Below are positions 32,763 to 43,103 of a DNA stretch of 64,000 nucleotides, piece after piece. Origin of the DNA: Panicum virgatum. Its lineage: Eukaryota; Streptophyta; Magnoliopsida; Poales; Poaceae. The notes below the pieces were generated by a model, which worked only from the letters and a program-made list of their open reading frames with translations, was not told the DNA's origin and did not search any database. The stretch lies in contig NC_053149.1 of NCBI RefSeq assembly GCF_016808335.1, positions 32,361,339-32,425,338 on the forward strand, read 5' to 3'. The number at the start of each line of letters is the position of its first letter. Position 1 is the first letter of the stretch. Made by a program: the position numbers and the translations under genes.

Positions 32763-34743
32763 CTCGCACTACTCAAGAGTGTGGTTGACCGGGCCCTTGT
32801 GGTAAAGGCACGACTTCTTAAGCGTATCGTCGAACTGGCCACCATCGCCTCGAGGGGGGCCTCGAGGTCCTTGGCGGTCCGGGGCGGCAGCGAAGGCCTC
32901 CTCGGAGTCCTCTGCCTGCCCCGACCCATGCTGGTTCGGAGGGACCGGCTTCTTTCCCTTCCTCCCCCGCTTCTATTTCTTGGCGGGGGCGCTGGGTTTG
33001 ACATTACTGCCCTCCGCGGGCGCATCGTCCTTGCGCTTGCTCGACTTGTCGTCAAAGATGGCACCAACAGCCTCCTCGCCAGCGGCATATTTGGTGGCAG
33101 CGTCGAACAGCTTGTTGGTGTTGGTCGGACGGCTTCTCGCGAGCTCATGCACCAGATTCCTGCACGTCGTACCCTCGAGGAAGGCGTTGATGACCTCGAC
33201 GTGGGTGACGCTGGGAGCTCGGTGCATCGCTTGGAGAAGCGCCGCACATAGTTGCGCAGGGACTCGTTGGGCTTTTGGCGGCACCCTTTGAGGTCCCAGG
33301 AGTTCCCAGGGCGCACGTGTGTGCCCTGGAAATTGCCCACGAAGATCTGGACCAAGTCGGCCTAGTTTTGGATCTGATCCGCAGGCAGATGCTCGAGCCA
33401 CGTTCGTGTGGCATCAGCAAGGTGAAGAGGGAGGTTGCGGATGATGACCGCGTCCTCCGTCACGCCGCCTAGCTGGCACGCTAGGCGGTAGTCGTTGAGC
33501 CAAACTGCAGGGTCAGTCTCGCCCGAGTACTTGACGAGGGTGTTGGGTTGTCGAAAGCGCGGGGGAAAAGATGCAGTCCGGATCCCCCGGCTGAACACCC
33601 GGGTGCCCGGAGGCTCCAGTGACTCACCCCTGTCGTGCTCGGGGTCGAAGCGTCCACCCCGTCGAGGGGTGTACCTCCTGCCGTCGATGATGTTGTGGGC
33701 GTCGCCGTCACCGACATGCTCGTGCGTGTCACGGATTCGCTCCCTTACGGGAACTCTGCCGACGCGCTCGTGCACCGAGGGTGCCCTCGCACCGGGCGCC
33801 ACGGCTGCCTTGCCCTTCCCTGCTAGTGGCGTGTGCACAGAAACCTCGCGGTCCTGGTGCGCAGTCCCGCCAGGCTGCTCCGGGGCTTTCGAGCGCATAC
33901 GAGACGCAGAACTCCCGGCCTGCTGCAAGGCAGCTTGCTCGATGAGCTCCTGGCTCGGGCATAGCTTGGAGTAGATAGGCCGCAGCGACGAGTTTTTCGC
34001 CGGCTGTCTTCAGTTCCGAGGGTTTGTCGATGTTGTTGTCGGCCAGGATGCGCTCCCGGGCAACACGTCCCGCCGCCTGGGCGTGTGCGCCGCGCAAGGT
34101 ATGCTGCTGCTTGAGTGCAGTGCGCAGCTCCTGGGTTTGCTGTGCTTGCCGCGCCGCCGAGCTTGACGAAGAAGAGGGGGCTGCAGGCGGGACCGCCGGT
34201 TGGATCACCTGCGCATCTGCCCCGCCGTTCTCGTCATCACCCGGAGCGTTGTCGTCTTGCCCGTCCGCAAGCTTGACCATGAAGCACTCCCGGGCAGGAT
34301 CGAAATCCCCCTCGCTGGAGTCTTCGGAGCAGGCGAGGCAGTAAGCCGACGCCAGCTGGAAAGAGCGGAGAGCGTCGGGGTCGCAAACCCCGGAGTATTC
34401 CTCGGCCTCCTCGGCCGTGAAGTTGTTCATGAAGAAGTTGACGTCGTCGGCGATCGAGCTCGCCGTTTCGGGGTAGAGTTTGTCAGGAGACGATGCGATG
34501 AGGCTGCGGATCGATAGAAGATGATGACCCGGCAGATCCTCATGCTTGGTGAAGATAGTGCTGATTGAAGAGGCGTAGGTGTGAGCGGCAGTGCTGCGCA
34601 TCCCAAAGGGGAAGGGCGAAGGCGAGGTCGACCCCCCCTGGGAGGCGCTGGTGCTGCAGCAGATAACAGTGTCGGTGCAGATGACGCCGCGACACGTGAT
34701 GATGAGGCGATGGCCCCGTTAGGCGCGATGCTGGGTTGCGACA
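32763..34743 (-). pseudogene. gag of the second Tat-type element
   Basis: A possible start is the ATG at 34743 (MSQPSIAPNGAIASSSRVAA), with a frame slip at a G/C run near 34640. Then comes an N-terminal domain (LYPETASSIADDVNFFMNNF, EEYSGVCDPDALRSFQLASA, DFDPARECFMVKLADG), a Gln-rich linker, the capsid domain (FPPRFRQPNTLVKYSGETDP, WLNDYRLACQLGGVTEDAVI, LHLADATRTWLEHLPADQ) and a knuckle-like CLYHKGPVNHTLE-stop-C near 32770-32815. Frames change near 33930 and 33380. Starts further upstream are possible but look non-coding. Confidence 0.82.
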
Positions 34744-35050
34744 TGCCAGCCTCAACCCACACGGGGGAGCTGTGGCGTGCCGCGTGGCGCCGCTCCGTGC
34801 GTGCTTGTCGCGAACGGTGGCCCGAAAGCCTGTTGCGCTGGGCTGATGGTGTCGGAGCGACGAGGTTGCATCTGGGCGAGAGGAGCTGCATGAGGTAACC
34901 GTTGCCGGTCGCTCTGAACTTGCGACTCCCGAACCAGATCACGAATCCTGCTGGGAGAGGATCCGAAACACCCATAGGGTATGGGTTGGATCTGCCCGCC
35001 ATCCCTAGAGATCAAAATGGGAACAAGAGAGAAAAATGTCACGCGTCTTC
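34744..35050 (-). other. Leader of the second Tat-type element
   Basis: About 300 bp between the primer binding site and the likely gag start. It is open in one frame on minus, but the predicted residues show no gag features, so I treat it as leader. Confidence 0.45.
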
Positions 35051-35068
35051 CCCTACCTGGCGCGCCAA
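35051..35068 (-). other. Primer binding site of the second Tat-type element
   Basis: Minus strand reads TTGGCGCGCCAGGTAGGG one base inside the 5' LTR. tRNA not assigned. Confidence 0.7.
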
Positions 35069-35069
35069 C

Positions 35070-36517
35070 TGTCGGTGTCCCGACCCAGGGGCCTGGATCC
35101 CATCTAGTAAATGCTGCGTGTTTCCTCGTCCCAAATGACGATGCAAGTGGCAACACACCAACGCACGGTTTATCCAGGTTTCGGCCGCGGGGCCGTACGT
35201 CTAGCAAAGGGGGTGTGCGAGGGCACTGTATTATCTTGCACCCGGAGTGCTTGTAGTAGGGGATACAAGGAGGCGAGAGAGGGAGGGAAGCTCCCAGGTC
35301 TCTGCTAGAAGTGGGGTTGAACGTGGCGAATAGGGATGCCGGAGCGTGGGTGATGATGGATCTCGTCTGGGAGCGTCTGAGCATCCTCCGAGAGAGAGAG
35401 AGCGTGTCTGTGCCTCTGAGCGTGAGAGCGAGAGTCCGAGCACCCGTCTACCGGTAGCCCGCCTCCTCCTTTTATAGTCACAAGGAGGGGCGGCGCACAT
35501 GAGTGGGCGTGGAAGTCGTCGTTTTCCCCCCGAATCGCGGGGTACAGTGGTCGCATACTGTAGAAAGTACACCGTGGGGCATGGCATTGGGCGTGCGTAT
35601 CGTCCTTGGTCTTGCAGAGATCGTGCCGGCGTCCTGCCCGTCCTTGCGGGCGGCGTGGTCGTCGCTGGTGTATGATCTTCTATATATGGCGCGGTGGCGT
35701 TCGGTGGGCCCAGCGGACTTGGGTCCTGCACGCACCAGCAGTAGCTGTAGCGGGGTGTGCGGTCCCGGACCCCCTGGTCGGAGCGCGGTCACGCGCACTA
35801 GAAGGTCCGGGGGACACGTGGAGGTCCCGGACCCCTCGAGGGGGGAGGTCCGGGACTATGCGCGTGTGTACTGAGCGCCCCTCTCTGAAGGGCACGTGAC
35901 GTCGTCGGACCCCTTCCTCAGCGGGAGGCGGGTCCGGTTGGTCGGTGTAGGCAGAATAGTAACGGGAGCAGTGCAGAGCCTGTCTTGTCTCGCGTCGCAG
36001 GTCCAACAGTGCTGCTACAGCATCCGGGATGGCGGAGCGGTGACTGAAGTCGGCGGATGAGACACCGGTCACATCCACTATAGGAATGGCGGCCCGACGC
36101 CGCCCGTCCTGGGAGCCGTGGAGGAGTGGCTAGCTTTTAATGCCTCCATACGGCGAGTGGTTGAGCGGCGGGGCCATTTGTCCCTTATGCCGAGAGGTGG
36201 CCTCGAGCGAGGCGGAGATGAGTTACACCCTCGAGGGTAGGTTTGCTACCCTCGAGCGAGGCGGAGATGTTTTGCTCGCTCGAGGGTAGGTGCGCTACCC
36301 TCGAGCGAGTCGGAGATGCAGGACGCAGCCGAGGGGTCTCGACGGGGACCCTCGAGCGAGGCGGAGATCGTCCCGCGGGTTCGAGGGGGATGCGAATGGG
36401 CCGCACGCTGTGCTTCTTTGAGTCCTTCCCTTCAGATTGGAAGGAGGCCGTGGGCCTTTGTGTTTTAAGGCGATCTTAGTACCCCGATTAGGGTGTCCCT
36501 AGTCGTGGTACCCGACA
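35070..36517 (-). repeat. 5' LTR of the second Tat-type element
   Basis: 1448 bp, the mate of 20501-21981. Part of the length difference is the shorter (GA)n run (35390-35402). TATA box on minus at 35468-35477 (CTATAAAAGG). Confidence 0.93.
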
Positions 36518-36674
36518 CCGTCTGAGCGAGGTCGAGCTGATCAAACCTCTCGGTCGATGACGTGATCGTCGAGTCAAGCCGTTCATGCATCATCTTCATG
36601 TCCGCAGCAAATCCGTCAACTCGTGTTCGCATGTCCTACAGTTGTTCATCCGTTGTGCCTTCGTCTCCTGCCAT
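36518..36674 (-). pseudogene. gag of the CRM-like element, N-terminal piece
   Basis: The ATG is at 36674 (MAGDEGTTDEQL, then an in-frame TAG, then DMRTRVDGFAADMKMMHERL). It ends at the insertion point of the Tat-type element in ERFDQLDLAQT and resumes at 20500. Confidence 0.8.
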
Positions 36675-37845
36675 AGTTAGCGCAAACACAAAAACAAAGC
36701 CTACGACAACAAGGGTGTAATGGCTGACAAGGCACTCACAGTAGTGCTGTTATCAAATTCTTATCCATTCTTACCAAGCACACAGGGGTGATCTGCAACT
36801 AATAGGTAGAACCGGCGAAAGATTGGAGGAGCGATTGCCTGGAGAAACAAAGTCTGCTCGTCGTAGAACTATGTGGAGTTTTGGGTAGGCTGCACTCAAT
36901 TCAAGGGTTAGCACAATCAAACAACAATGCAAGGTTGAATTATAGTACCAAACACGTAATCAAAGCTGCAGGAAACAAAGTGCAAAAGTTGAGCAAGGGT
37001 ATGGGGGCAAAGGAAAACACAAGAGGGAAGAACAGGTAGCAGCAGGTGCGCACACCTGGGCGTCCTGCGTGATGCACCCAAATGAGGTAACCTCCTTTCG
37101 GTTTCCCCTTTGTTTTTTTTGTTTCTTCATTTCTATTTTTTTCTGGAGAAACTCACAAACTGATTATATGAACAAAGGAATACAAATGAGCAAGTTACCA
37201 CACACACTTTTCCAGGAAAGGTAGGGGTATTCTGGTAACAAGAAGATCATGACGTCCCTTTGTATGGTAGGACTTCCGAGGCGACCAAAGCTTTCTTAAT
37301 TGAGGTCGATCAGGATTAGGCAAACCTATTTTGTTTTTGTTTTAAACTTGTCAAAAGAAATACACAACCGGTGGACAGGGAGGTGTGATCCGGAAAAAAA
37401 AGGGAAAGGGGAGGGTCGGTGCGTGAGAGGCGCGATCAGGAATCACGCGCGCGGTTGTGTTTCTCTCTTTCTTTCTTTTTTTTGACTTGCCAAACACACA
37501 AGGCAGGGGGCGGGGCGATCAGGGGAGCCGCGATCGTAGGGGTTTGCGGTGCTGGCCAGGAGAGCGCGATCCAGAGAAGCGCGATCAGGGGGAAATCAGT
37601 GTATGCTGGGAAGCTGTGTGGTGATGGAAATGGCGGCAGTGCGAGAAAAAGAAAGAACGAGAGACACAATGCAACCAACAACAATTTAACGCGTAAGCAC
37701 ACAAATTCAACAATGCAAATTATTGAAAGAAAGTGCAAGGATCAAAAGGTTGCTGGGACAATGATCTAACCTGAAATATATTTTTGTTTTGGTTTTGTGG
37801 ACTGTAGGAAAGGGAAGAACACTAGATAAACTCACCGATCAACCT
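36675..37845 (-). other. Leader of the CRM-like element
   Basis: About 1.17 kb between the primer binding site and gag. No coding frame supported. It has T-rich runs (about 37110-37145, 37475-37490) and repeated 'gcgatcagg' words around 37430-37590. Confidence 0.6.
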
Positions 37846-37860
37846 GGAAACTTGATACCA
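37846..37860 (-). other. Primer binding site of the CRM-like element
   Basis: Minus strand reads TGGTATCAAGTTTCC two bases inside the 5' LTR. TGGTATCA matches the 3' end of initiator Met tRNA, the common primer of chromoviruses. Confidence 0.8.
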
Positions 37861-37862
37861 CT

Positions 37863-38495
37863 TGATAGAGTCGGAGTGCCCGATCTTTCGGTGAGTGGGG
37901 ATAAATTCGACTTGGTGGAAGATGACCCTCACGATCTGACTACGATGAGCGAGCCCGAAGCGCCAATGCAATCGCTGAACCAACTCCCTGTGGTTACCGA
38001 CCTGGTTGATGCAAGGTCAGCCTGATCACGAAGATCTTTTCCTATTCGCAATCGAAGAATGAACAAGAAAAAGATGTGAGCAATCTGATTATCACTCGAA
38101 GGTGGAGTTCAGAATTACACGAGGACAGCACTGTTTTGCGCGTGTCAAGAGTAGCTAAAGCTAAATGTAAACAAAACTCGAGTGTGGAAACAAATGATGC
38201 CTCTATCTAAATAGAGGGAGAGAGGGGCGCAACCCCTAGGAGAGGGGCGGCCAGGGAGGGAGCGCAGCCCCTAGTGGTGGCCAGCCCTAGGCGCCCACAC
38301 AAGGGCCTCAGTTGGGCCAGAATCTATTCTTCTGGGCCTTTGTTCTTCAGTAGCATGAAGAAGTTCAGTTCTCTTGCACGGGCCCGAGTGATTGCCCCAG
38401 AAGGAGGTGGCGCTTGGGGTGGAGGAGCATCTGGTGTCACCGAGAAAGGTGCTGCTGGCGTAGATGTACTCGTGTTGTAGTTGATGTCCTCATCA
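37863..38495 (-). repeat. 5' LTR of the CRM-like element
   Basis: 633 bp, the mate of 15525-16157. It also contains the copied pol tail (about 38324-38495), still open in the same frame on minus and ending NKGPEE then stop. Confidence 0.9.
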
Positions 38496-38500
38496 CCGAC

Positions 38501-39432
38501 TCTGTAGTCGAGGGGGACGACCCGGATCGATCCACGAACTAGAAAGAAAGGGGAAAAGTCATGTGGGTGGCGTAGTTCCCCATACGTGTGAGTTAGGTTT
38601 GTCTTGCAAGGTTAAGAAACTCGATTTGAATCATCTACCTCTCACGGTTTGAGATTGCTTAACAATTTCTGTCACATAGAGTAACAAGTGGAATATGTTG
38701 ATGATTAATCTTGTTTAATGATTAATGCTTTATTACCATGCATGCCTAGAAAGTAAGATGCTCACTTAGAATGGTTATTCAACTTAGAATTTGAAAGCTA
38801 AAATTTGAATATAAGGATCTACTCTTTATTGCTTTTCAGCAAAACAAACCAAGAACCCTAGCAAGCCTTGAATGTCTAGATAATGGACTAAGGTATATAT
38901 GATGACGGGTAAGTCTTGCTGAATATTAGTATACTCAGCCTTGCTTGTAGCACAGTTTTTTAGGTACTGACTCTGAGGAAATGATTGCTGGTTTGACTTG
39001 GCCTTGTACTCTGCCTTCGAGTTGGTCTGTTGAGTGGGATGGTCCCTCAGCGCGTGTTGATACCCCTCCTGCTGAGTGATGTCGCATACAAGCTTCATTG
39101 TGGCATCTATGTATCGCTAGTTGTCATACTTTTTATCTTCCGCTGAATAAGGAATTCTGATGAACTGTAGTAGTTAAGAACTTTGTAGTACTTTATTCTG
39201 CTTCACTGATTTGTAATAAATCTGCTGCACATCTTTGAGTGGTAAGAAATGTTCTATGTTGTACTCTCTGGGCTCGCATTCGTGTGAGTTGCTATTTGTG
39301 TCGATCCCGGTTAGCATGGCTTTAATCGAGATTTTACTCGAGGAACTGCCGTGTAGTGCGGTCTTTTGGTCAAAGTTGCCTAGCAACGATGATTACCGCA
39401 CTCAACCCAATATATTTTGGGTGGTTCCATCA
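38501..39432 (+). repeat. Right part of the Tekay-like 5' LTR
   Basis: It continues 14889-15524 across the CRM-like insertion. It ends in CA four bases before the primer binding site. The second half matches 1-516 in order. TTTGTAATAAAT near 39208 may be a polyadenylation region. Confidence 0.8.
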
Positions 39433-39436
39433 TAGC

Positions 39437-39450
39437 TGGTATCAAAGCGA
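39437..39450 (+). other. Primer binding site of the Tekay-like element
   Basis: TGGTATCAAAGCGA, matching the 3' end of initiator Met tRNA apart from one or two changes, right after the LTR. Confidence 0.85.
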
Positions 39451-40831
39451 ACAGATAGCACCACAAGAGATTACATCTCGCCTTTTCAAAAAACAAACTC
39501 TAAAATTTGACTTCAAGAATTACTAAGTTTTTGAAAAAGTGATGGATTCTTAAGGAAAAGTCTAGTACGTAAAGCCCTAGGAAAATTATGGGGATAAATA
39601 AAGGTGGCTTATATTGTATGACTGACTTCCAGCACTTACTCTTAGTATTTAAATTTTGTACCGACATCGCCACCGTGAAGGTATGCTTGCTCAGTCAGTT
39701 GAGGGAGTTTGACCTTCCGAGTGATGCGAGCCGAACGCTGGGCTCAAGCAGTGGCCTACTTGAGCTGCTGCCAATATACCAACCATCGATTGATTATATT
39801 GGGAGTAATGGTCCGAAATTGGAATTCAATTCCCCGTCCAAGACAGTACATTGTCAATACACTGTCCCGATGGAGTATGCTTAACATTATCCATACGGCG
39901 GGAATTGTATGGATGCCGGTTCTATAGTGATCGGTAATGAATGGAAATGCTTTCGTGAGTGCTGGCACGAAAGGTGCAATATATATCCGAACTATCGATT
40001 TTCTACTGGTGCGCTAACCACGAATCCGTAATGTAGGACGATTGGTTAATCGACTAGATAAATAGAGATGCGTATCTAAGTATGCCACCGGTACAAAGTA
40101 TGTAAGTCCAAAGCTATTTGGTAACTTTTCTTGTTGTGAGGATGTCTAGGACGTGCATTCATCTCAAAAAATCAAATATCTGAATTCCAAATGAACTCGA
40201 AAAAGACATATCTCAAAGTTTCTTAAAGAATTCCTAGCAAATCTGTTCAAACTGCTGAAAGCTAGAAAAACTTGAATTTTTTAAAAGTGTAAAAAGCCTC
40301 AAATTAAGTTGAGCCTGCTGAATGAAATGTATCAAGACAAGTCTACTTACTACTGTAAAAATATGAAAAATTTTGGAGAACTCTACCCCACGAAATTCAG
40401 TCAATTGGTAACCCCTGTATTTTTGTCAACTTGTAGCAGGCTGGCCACATGAATTTTTCGAACCACTTAAAAGCTTTCTCTGAGAAAACATTCAATGTGA
40501 AAGTTGTAGCTAACTGAGTCATGAAACTACTGTAAAAGTTTGAGAATTTTTGGTCAAGTGGTTTGGTACCGAGAGTACAAAAACTAGCCCTCTGTTCAGT
40601 CTGAAATCTGAGTCAACCTTTAAGCAAACACTTAAGGATTTGACCATCTTAAGCTCTGTTTCTGAGTTGGAGTTGACTATAGAAAATGTTCACAAGTATC
40701 TTAGGCACATTATGTAAATTTTGGGAATTTTTGGTCCATATCCTCATTAGTTATACTCATTTTGTCTAAGTACTCAGAACCAGTCTAGAAAATCTGTTCC
40801 GCTTTCGCTGACTGTCTGCATTATTCGGCAG
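39451..40831 (+). other. Long leader of the Tekay-like element
   Basis: No supported gene. From about 40180 to 40790 the same kind of module appears repeatedly in diverged form (words like 'aaagttgtagctaact', 'aatttttggtc'). See the separate finding. Confidence 0.6.
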
Positions 40832-41653
40832 ATGGAGGACGTGATGATGATGGATGCTCAAGGTCACGTGCAATCCCTATGCTTACACTGGGAGGGACTT
40901 CCCCGTCTATTGTAGGAGATGCTCAGCGCCTCCGGTTACCCGTACCCACAGCTCTACGAGGGCCATGACTTCATGGAGGGTGGAATTCGTCGCTGCAGCG
41001 TCACTTTGACGATCCTATAGCACCCGCTCAATGTGGAGTGGGCACCGATCGGGATTCAAGTGGTTGGGCACTGCCTGCTCGACTCGTGGGAGATGGCCGC
41101 TATGAGGGGTATCACAGCCTTTTGTGATGCACACCCGATAGAGGTTGTTCTCACGACATTTGGACTTTTCCCGGCACATGATGAGGGTGATATCTTGTGG
41201 CAGAATAGGATGGACCACGTTCACATTGTAGGAGACTTGGATCCTGTTTGCGCTATGAGGATAGTGGCACGGTGCATAAACGCACTATACCGACTCCAGA
41301 CATTCCAGAGTCAGGCTACTGCATAGCTAGTTGACCATGTCCAGACTTTGCAGATGATCTTGCAGCTGCGAGACGAGCAGATGCAGGTGCCCAGTGATGA
41401 GCTAGCTGATAGAGGAGCTTGTATTGGCACACTTGAGGGCCAGGTCCAGGAGATGCAGATCACTCTTTCTGAGCGCGATGCTGAGCTCGACTTCTTAGGG
41501 GATCAATTCCATGATCTCCGGCTCGACCTAGACGACGCCAACGCACAGCTCCACCACCAGCAGCACGCTCTTCACGTCCCACCTGACAAAATACCGGTGG
41601 ACGGTGAGGAGGAGCCCCAGGAGATGGATGGCATTTCTGATGTTGACTTCTAG
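40832..41653 (+). pseudogene. Extra gene between LTR and gag in the Tekay-like element, unknown function
   Basis: One frame of 274 codons from the ATG at 40832 to TAG at 41651, with three in-frame stops (near 40916, 41018 and 41324) and no frameshift. The N-terminal part contains LYEGHDFMEGGIRRCSVTLT, WAPIGIQVVGHCLLDSWEMA and ITAFCDAHPIEVVLTTFGLF. The C-terminal part is a strongly heptad-like, acidic coiled coil (LEGQVQEMQITLSERDAELD) ending EEEPQEMDGISDVDF. Three stops in an otherwise unshifted frame show it was once coding. I do not recognise a named family. It lies ahead of gag in the same orientation, not the usual place for an extra retroelement gene. Confidence 0.65.
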
Positions 41654-42404
41654 GAGCACGACCCTCAACCCGTTCTGATCGCGCCTCACTCTCCGGTCGA
41701 GAGCACCGCCTCGGTTCTCAACTAGGCACCGTTAGCATTTAGACAGCTTTTGTAGAACTCCTCTTAGTGTAGCCTAAATTTTGGATGGTGGGCTACTAGG
41801 CTAACTTAGAGTTGAGTAATCTCTGATGATTAGATGTAAAAATGTAGTAAGAGAAGTGGAGATGGGATCAATGTAAAAACACATGTGAAATGATGTATAT
41901 ATGACGTGGCAACTAGTCAATATGAACGCAACAGCTAGTTCGAATTTTCATCCATGTTTCCACTTAGTTTTGGGCCATTAGTTTAATACCAAAGTTGTTC
42001 AAAATTTCATCATCTAAATGCTCACCAAATTTTAGCTCAATTAGACTTACACAGCAGGACATATTCGCAAATACAGAGGCTGTGTTTTCTGAAAATAGCA
42101 AAATCAGAGGAGTAGAAACTAAATTTTTCGACTAATTTACTCTGGGAATTAGTCTCTGAGTTGACTACCAAAGTTGTAGCTCACGAAATTATCTAACTCC
42201 TCTAAAATTTTAAAGTCCATTGGATACACAGAACTCCAGTTATGCTCTTTTTAGTATTAATAGTTTCTGTGTAAACCAATCATATGCAATTCCTATCATT
42301 TAATTCATGCCTTAAGTTGTGTATTCCCATTTGAAGCCTTGGAAAATTGTGGCTAATGCTAACCACTCATGTTTCAGTTGGTTGGATCAACAAGAGGCAC
42401 ACCC
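41654..42404 (+). other. Spacer between extra gene and gag
   Basis: AT-rich, no supported gene. It holds further diverged copies of the module seen in the leader (about 41985-42060 and 42165-42245). Confidence 0.6.
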
Positions 42405-43103
42405 GTGGTTTTGGAGCTGGAGGGAGTGGCACACCACCACCTCCATCGCCGGGCATTGCCGAAATGCTTGCAGCCCAGACCGAGATCCTTTGACAGCTGG
42501 TTCAGGCTCAGCAACAGCAGGGTGGGCACAATGCTAACCACTCACGGGAGGCTAGCTATCAAGATTTCCTAAGCACTCAGCCCCCGCTCTTCACCAAGGC
42601 AGAGGAACGACTCGACGCGGATGCTTGGATTCGCACACTCGAATCCAAGTTTTCTTTGCTATTTGTCCCATGTTCAGAGGCTAGCAAAGCTCGTTATGCC
42701 GCGCAGCAGCTCCGCGGTCCAGCTCGTATGTGGTGGGATCAGTACCATGGAATTCTCCCGGCTGATCATTTGGTCTCATGGAATGAATTCAAGAATGCTT
42801 ACGGAGCACACCATATTCCGGCTGGTCTTCTTGATCAGAAGCTTAATGAGTTTCTGGCATTGGCGCAAGGCAACCATACTGTACTACAGTATGCTCAGGC
42901 TTTCAACCATCTCTATCAGTATGCTGGGTATCACGCGGACACCGACGCTAAGAAGCGTGATCACTTCCATCGGGGACTTAGCACCAAGCTGCAAGAGCAG
43001 GTAAATCTTGTCCATGCTGATTCTTATAATTATCTGGTGAATTTGGCTATCACCCAAGAGGATCTCATACTGGCTCATCGTGCTGACAAGAAGAGAAAGG
43101 CAC
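42405..43103 (+). pseudogene. gag of the Tekay-like element, truncated
   Basis: The N-terminal stretch is Gly/Pro-rich with AEMLAAQTEIL, then a stop (TGA near 42487), then QLVQAQQQQGGHNANHSREA. The capsid domain follows without a break: PPLFTKAEERLDADAWIRTL, AAQQLRGPARMWWDQYHGIL, FKNAYGAHHIPAGLLDQKLN, VLQYAQAFNHLYQYAGYHAD and ITQEDLILAHRADKKRKA. Gag is cut off at 43103 just before the zinc knuckle by the inserted Athila-type LTR. The motif set is that of grass Tekay/Del chromoviruses. The true start was not determined. Confidence 0.88.

Larger units (their letters stand above)
20501..36517 (-). mobile_element. Second Tat-type Ty3/gypsy retrotransposon with two antisense genes
   Basis: 16,017 bp, read on minus: 5' LTR (35070-36517), primer binding site, gag, protease, RT, two RNase H domains, integrase, then antisense genes and the 3' LTR (20501-21981). 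The target copies CCGTC (20496-20500 and 36518-36522) match perfectly. It is inserted in gag of the CRM-like element. The size is at the large end because of about 6.6 kb between pol and the 3' LTR. Base composition is clearly more GC-rich than the other elements. Pol and antisense genes both hold stops and frameshifts. Confidence 0.93.
15525..38495 (-). mobile_element. Ty3/gypsy CRM-like chromovirus, split by a Tat-type element
   Basis: LTRs of equal length (633 bp) lie at 15525-16157 and 37863-38495, with target copies CCGGC (15520-15524) and CCGAC (38496-38500). Inside, on minus, are gag, protease, RT, RNase H and integrase. The lineage call rests on the gag type, FDDILIYSK in RT, an initiator-Met-type primer binding site, no recognisable chromodomain, and a pol frame that ends inside the 3' LTR, a known trait of one CRM group. 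Without the nested element it would be about 6.95 kb. I count 38 differences between the LTRs (6.0%). Confidence 0.85.
39433..43103 (+). mobile_element. Interior of the Tekay-like element, cut off by an Athila-type insertion
   Basis: It runs from the primer binding site through a long AT-rich leader, an extra gene (40832-41653) and part of gag, and ends abruptly at 43103, where the LTR of the next element starts (TGATGATGG). The gag type and the initiator-Met primer site support the Tekay/Del lineage. Pol is not in the window. Confidence 0.78.

Noticed and set aside
32205..33251. Long plus-strand open frame (348 codons) over the Tat-type protease and gag
   Set aside because: It is the reverse of a region with clear protease and gag motifs on minus and shows no domain of its own.
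34427..35002. Minus-strand frame upstream of gag in the second Tat-type element
   Set aside because: Only its later part runs parallel to gag; the first part lacks gag features and was treated as leader.
39437..39450. tRNA-like sequence near TGGTATCA
   Set aside because: Only the part complementary to a tRNA 3' end is present; it is a primer binding site, not a tRNA gene. The same holds for 37846-37860, 44801, 48482 and 60991.
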